This document shows, piece after piece, positions 61,955 to 64,000 of a stretch of 64,000 nucleotides of DNA (positions within the stretch are counted from its first letter, which is position 1; every line of letters begins with the position of its first letter). The notes under the pieces are model-generated. The model saw only the letters and a program-made list of their open reading frames with translations. It ran no database searches and was not told the origin of the DNA. Where the stretch lies: the NCBI RefSeq assembly GCF_016907085.1, contig NZ_JAFBBJ010000001.1:3038001-3102000 (forward strand), read 5' to 3'. Made by a program: the position numbers and the translations under genes. This DNA is from Clavibacter michiganensis. Its GTDB lineage: Bacteria > Actinomycetota > Actinomycetes > Actinomycetales > Microbacteriaceae.

Positions 61955-63889
61955 TCAGTCGCGCCGCGCGTACTCCTGGTACGACCAGCCGAACGCGCCC
62001 GCCACCATGCCGGCGCCGCGCGCGAGCGTGCGGGTGCCCTTGGCGCGGTGCGCGACGCTGCCCGTGACGGCGCCCACCGCGATCCGCCCGGTGCCGCCGA
62101 GCGCGCGCACGAGCCCGCGCGCGGTCGCCTCGGCGCGGATCCGGATGCGCGCGGCCGGGGAGGCCGGCGCGAGCGCGACCGACGTGAGGCTCCACGAGTT
62201 CCCGCTGCTGAAGGCGCGGAGCACGACCCAGCGGCGCGTGGTGCGGGCGCGCGGCACGACGTCGACGACGCCCGCCTCGGCGCACCAGGTGAGCAGCCCG
62301 CCGGACGCGACGAGCTGCCGGGTGAAGAGCGTGTCCTCGCCGCCCTGCGTGCCGAGGTCGACGTCGAAGCGCAGGTCCGCCGCGCGCACGGCGCGGAGGT
62401 CGAGCAGGAGGTTGTTGGTCGCGGCGACCTCGAGGCGCGTGCCCGTGGCGGGGCGGCGGCGCACGAAGAAGCCGCCGGCGCGCACCCAGGCGTCGGGCTC
62501 GACCTCGTATTCGCTGCGCACCGGGCCGGCGACGCCCGCGCTACCCGTGGACTGCCGGGCGCGGACCAGGGCGGCGAGCCAGCCCGGATCCGGCCGCTCG
62601 TCGTCGTCGAGGAACACGAGGAGGTCGGCGTCGGCCGCGGCGTCGAGCGCGCGGTTGCGGGCGGCGGAGATCCCGGGCGTCGGCTCGTGCACGTAGGCGA
62701 TCGGCACGGGTGAGTCCGCAGCGGCGTCTTCCACGGCCGCGCCCGCGCCGCCGTCCGGGTCGTTGTCGACCACGACGATCCGCACGGCGCGGGGGAGCGC
62801 GGGGTCGGCCTCCGCGGCCTCGCGCAGGTCGGCGGCCTGCGCGGCGACGAGCGGCAGCACGGCGCGGATGTCGTCGGGCCGCCGGTAGGTGAGGATCGCG
62901 ACGACGAGCGAGGCCGCGGGCGCGACCGGCCGGGCGGGCGCCGCGGTCGTCGGCGCGGGGGACGGCACCGCGCGCCAGCCGCCGGAGAGCCGGTACCCGT
63001 CGCGGATCCCGCGCACTGCCGCCGAGAGGGGCGCCACCGGGTGCGCGAACTGCCGCCGCCCGCCCTGCAGCAGCACCTCGTAGGCGATCACGGGCGTGAG
63101 CAGCCGCCAGCGGCGGAGCGCGCGGGCGTCGAGGTGGCGCGCCCCGTAGAGGAGCCGGTTCCGGATGTTGTGGTAGTAGTACGTGCCCGACTTCGCCTGG
63201 CCCGCGCTCGCGTGGCCGGCGCTCTGCGTGCCGCCCTCCGCGTGCACGGCCACGGCCTCCTCCACGACCGCCAGGGATCCGCCGGCCTCCACGACCTTCC
63301 GCGACAGGTCCACGTCCTCCCAGTACAGGAAGTAGTCGTCCGAGAAGCCGCCGACCCGGGTCCACAGCTCGTCGGTCACGAGCAGGCACGCGCCCGTGAG
63401 CCACGGCTCGGTCGCCTGGCCGGGGTGCTGCGCGCGGCGCGCGGCCGAGCGGATCCGGCCGTCGGCGAGGTAGAGGTCGGAGCCGCGGAACCACGTGCTG
63501 CCGTCCGGCCGGAGGATGGTCGGCGCCGCGAGCGTGAGCGGATCGGCCGCCACGACGTCCCGCAGCACCGCGAGCTGGTCGGGCTCCATGGTCGCGTCCG
63601 GGTTGAGCAGCAGGAACTCGCGCGCGCCCAGCCCGCGCGCCGCGTCCACGCCGATGTTCATGCCGGTGCCGAAGCCCGTGTTCGCGTCCGGGTAGACGCC
63701 GTGCACGCGCGTCGACGGGTGCGCCGCGAGCTCGCGCACGCGCTCGCGCTCCGCGTCGGTGGTGCGGTTGTCGACGACCACGAGCAGCGCGTCGTCGAGG
63801 CGCTCGACGAGCGGCAGCACGTTCTCGCGCACGAGGTCGGCGGATCCGTAGTTGACGACCACGACGGCGAGGAGGGCGGGGCGGGGCAT
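61955..63889 (-). CDS. two-domain GT2 glycosyltransferase
   Basis: A 644-residue protein made of two GT-A/GT2 catalytic domains. The first (about 1-280) is rhamnosyltransferase-like: VVVVNYGSADLV, LLLNPDATMEPD (DxD-like), GACLLVTDELW and YFLYWEDVDL. The second (about 325-600) has VAILTYRRPDD, PGISAARNRALD, FLDDDERPDP and NNLLLDL with GGEDTLFTR. Each domain has its own nucleotide-sugar-binding Asp motif and looks intact, so it could add two sugars successively, probably in cell-wall or exopolysaccharide synthesis. ATG at 63889 fits the alignment start. It is the last gene of the window. Confidence 0.9.
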   Translation of the reverse strand: MPRPALLAVVVVNYGSADLVRENVLPLVERLDDALLVVVDNRTTDAERERVRELAAHPSTRVHGVYPDANTGFGTGMNIGVDAARGLGAREFLLLNPDATMEPDQLAVLRDVVAADPLTLAAPTILRPDGSTWFRGSDLYLADGRIRSAARRAQHPGQATEPWLTGACLLVTDELWTRVGGFSDDYFLYWEDVDLSRKVVEAGGSLAVVEEAVAVHAEGGTQSAGHASAGQAKSGTYYYHNIRNRLLYGARHLDARALRRWRLLTPVIAYEVLLQGGRRQFAHPVAPLSAAVRGIRDGYRLSGGWRAVPSPAPTTAAPARPVAPAASLVVAILTYRRPDDIRAVLPLVAAQAADLREAAEADPALPRAVRIVVVDNDPDGGAGAAVEDAAADSPVPIAYVHEPTPGISAARNRALDAAADADLLVFLDDDERPDPGWLAALVRARQSTGSAGVAGPVRSEYEVEPDAWVRAGGFFVRRRPATGTRLEVAATNNLLLDLRAVRAADLRFDVDLGTQGGEDTLFTRQLVASGGLLTWCAEAGVVDVVPRARTTRRWVVLRAFSSGNSWSLTSVALAPASPAARIRIRAEATARGLVRALGGTGRIAVGAVTGSVAHRAKGTRTLARGAGMVAGAFGWSYQEYARRD

Positions 63890-63969
63890 GCGGGTCCCAT
63901 CGGTCGGGCGCGCGGCGGGCGCAGCGTCGCCGGCGGAGGCCGCCCTCGGGTGCGGGCGGGTGGTGGCAT

Positions 63970-63975
63970 AGTCTA
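63970..63975 (-). promoter_or_regulatory. -10 box TAGACT upstream of the GT2 gene
   Basis: TAGACT on the minus strand about 80 bases before the GT2 start, in the only AT-richer patch of the region. The -35 area is close to the window edge and not recognisable. Confidence 0.4.
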
Positions 63976-64000
63976 TTTCCTCGACCGATGACCCCGTGGT

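Overview
The window is about 64 kb of very GC-rich DNA (roughly 70% or more) from an actinobacterium. Dense, overlapping operons, GTG and TTG starts, leaderless-type promoters and an unusual abundance of the hexamer GGATCC suggest the family Microbacteriaceae, most likely a plant-associated genus such as Clavibacter. That placement is inference, since no rRNA gene is present. I see no tRNA, rRNA, CRISPR array, insertion sequence or prophage.

Layout. 1-2256: the end of a 3-hydroxyacyl-CoA dehydrogenase, then a short-chain dehydrogenase divergent from an XRE regulator. 2266-12470 (all minus strand): a polyol/sugar module. It contains a FadR-type GntR regulator, triosephosphate-isomerase-like and RpiB-like isomerases, a fused dihydroxyacetone-kinase-type kinase, a HutC-type GntR regulator, a three-gene sugar ABC importer, an inositol-dehydrogenase-like enzyme and an IolE-like TIM barrel. 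The kinase plus two isomerases resemble known tetritol/erythrulose pathways. 12766-17387: a secreted nuclease, a thioredoxin and a RecQ helicase.

17737-35638 is the most interesting part: two consecutive plus-strand operons that together look like a utilisation system for plant hydroxyproline-rich glycoproteins (extensin type). The first encodes a cytoplasmic GH127 beta-L-arabinofuranosidase, a complete oligopeptide ABC importer, a prolyl-iminopeptidase-like hydrolase, an Xaa-Pro aminopeptidase and a FadR-type GntR regulator. The second encodes a complete trans-4-hydroxy-L-proline pathway: epimerase, three-subunit D-hydroxyproline dehydrogenase, deaminase and 2-oxoglutarate-semialdehyde dehydrogenase. 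Both operons carry the identical 12-bp element GTGACATATTAC (in opposite orientations) at their promoters, so the regulator between them probably controls both.

35786-41082: an acyl-CoA oxidase, a DUF1349 protein, an SGNH-like protein without the usual Ser, a second prolyl iminopeptidase and a TagD-like cytidylyltransferase. 41456-63889: an exopolysaccharide and surface-protein region. It holds two tandemly duplicated secreted beta-helix proteins, a polyprenyl-phosphate sugar transferase, two glycosyltransferases, a CDP-alcohol phosphotransferase, a 1964-residue secreted PKD/LamG protein, a Wzy-like polymerase, a fused Wzz/tyrosine kinase, an anchored small protein and a two-domain GT2 enzyme. 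One approximately 210-residue module occurs four times, in the three large secreted proteins. No flippase is visible in the window.
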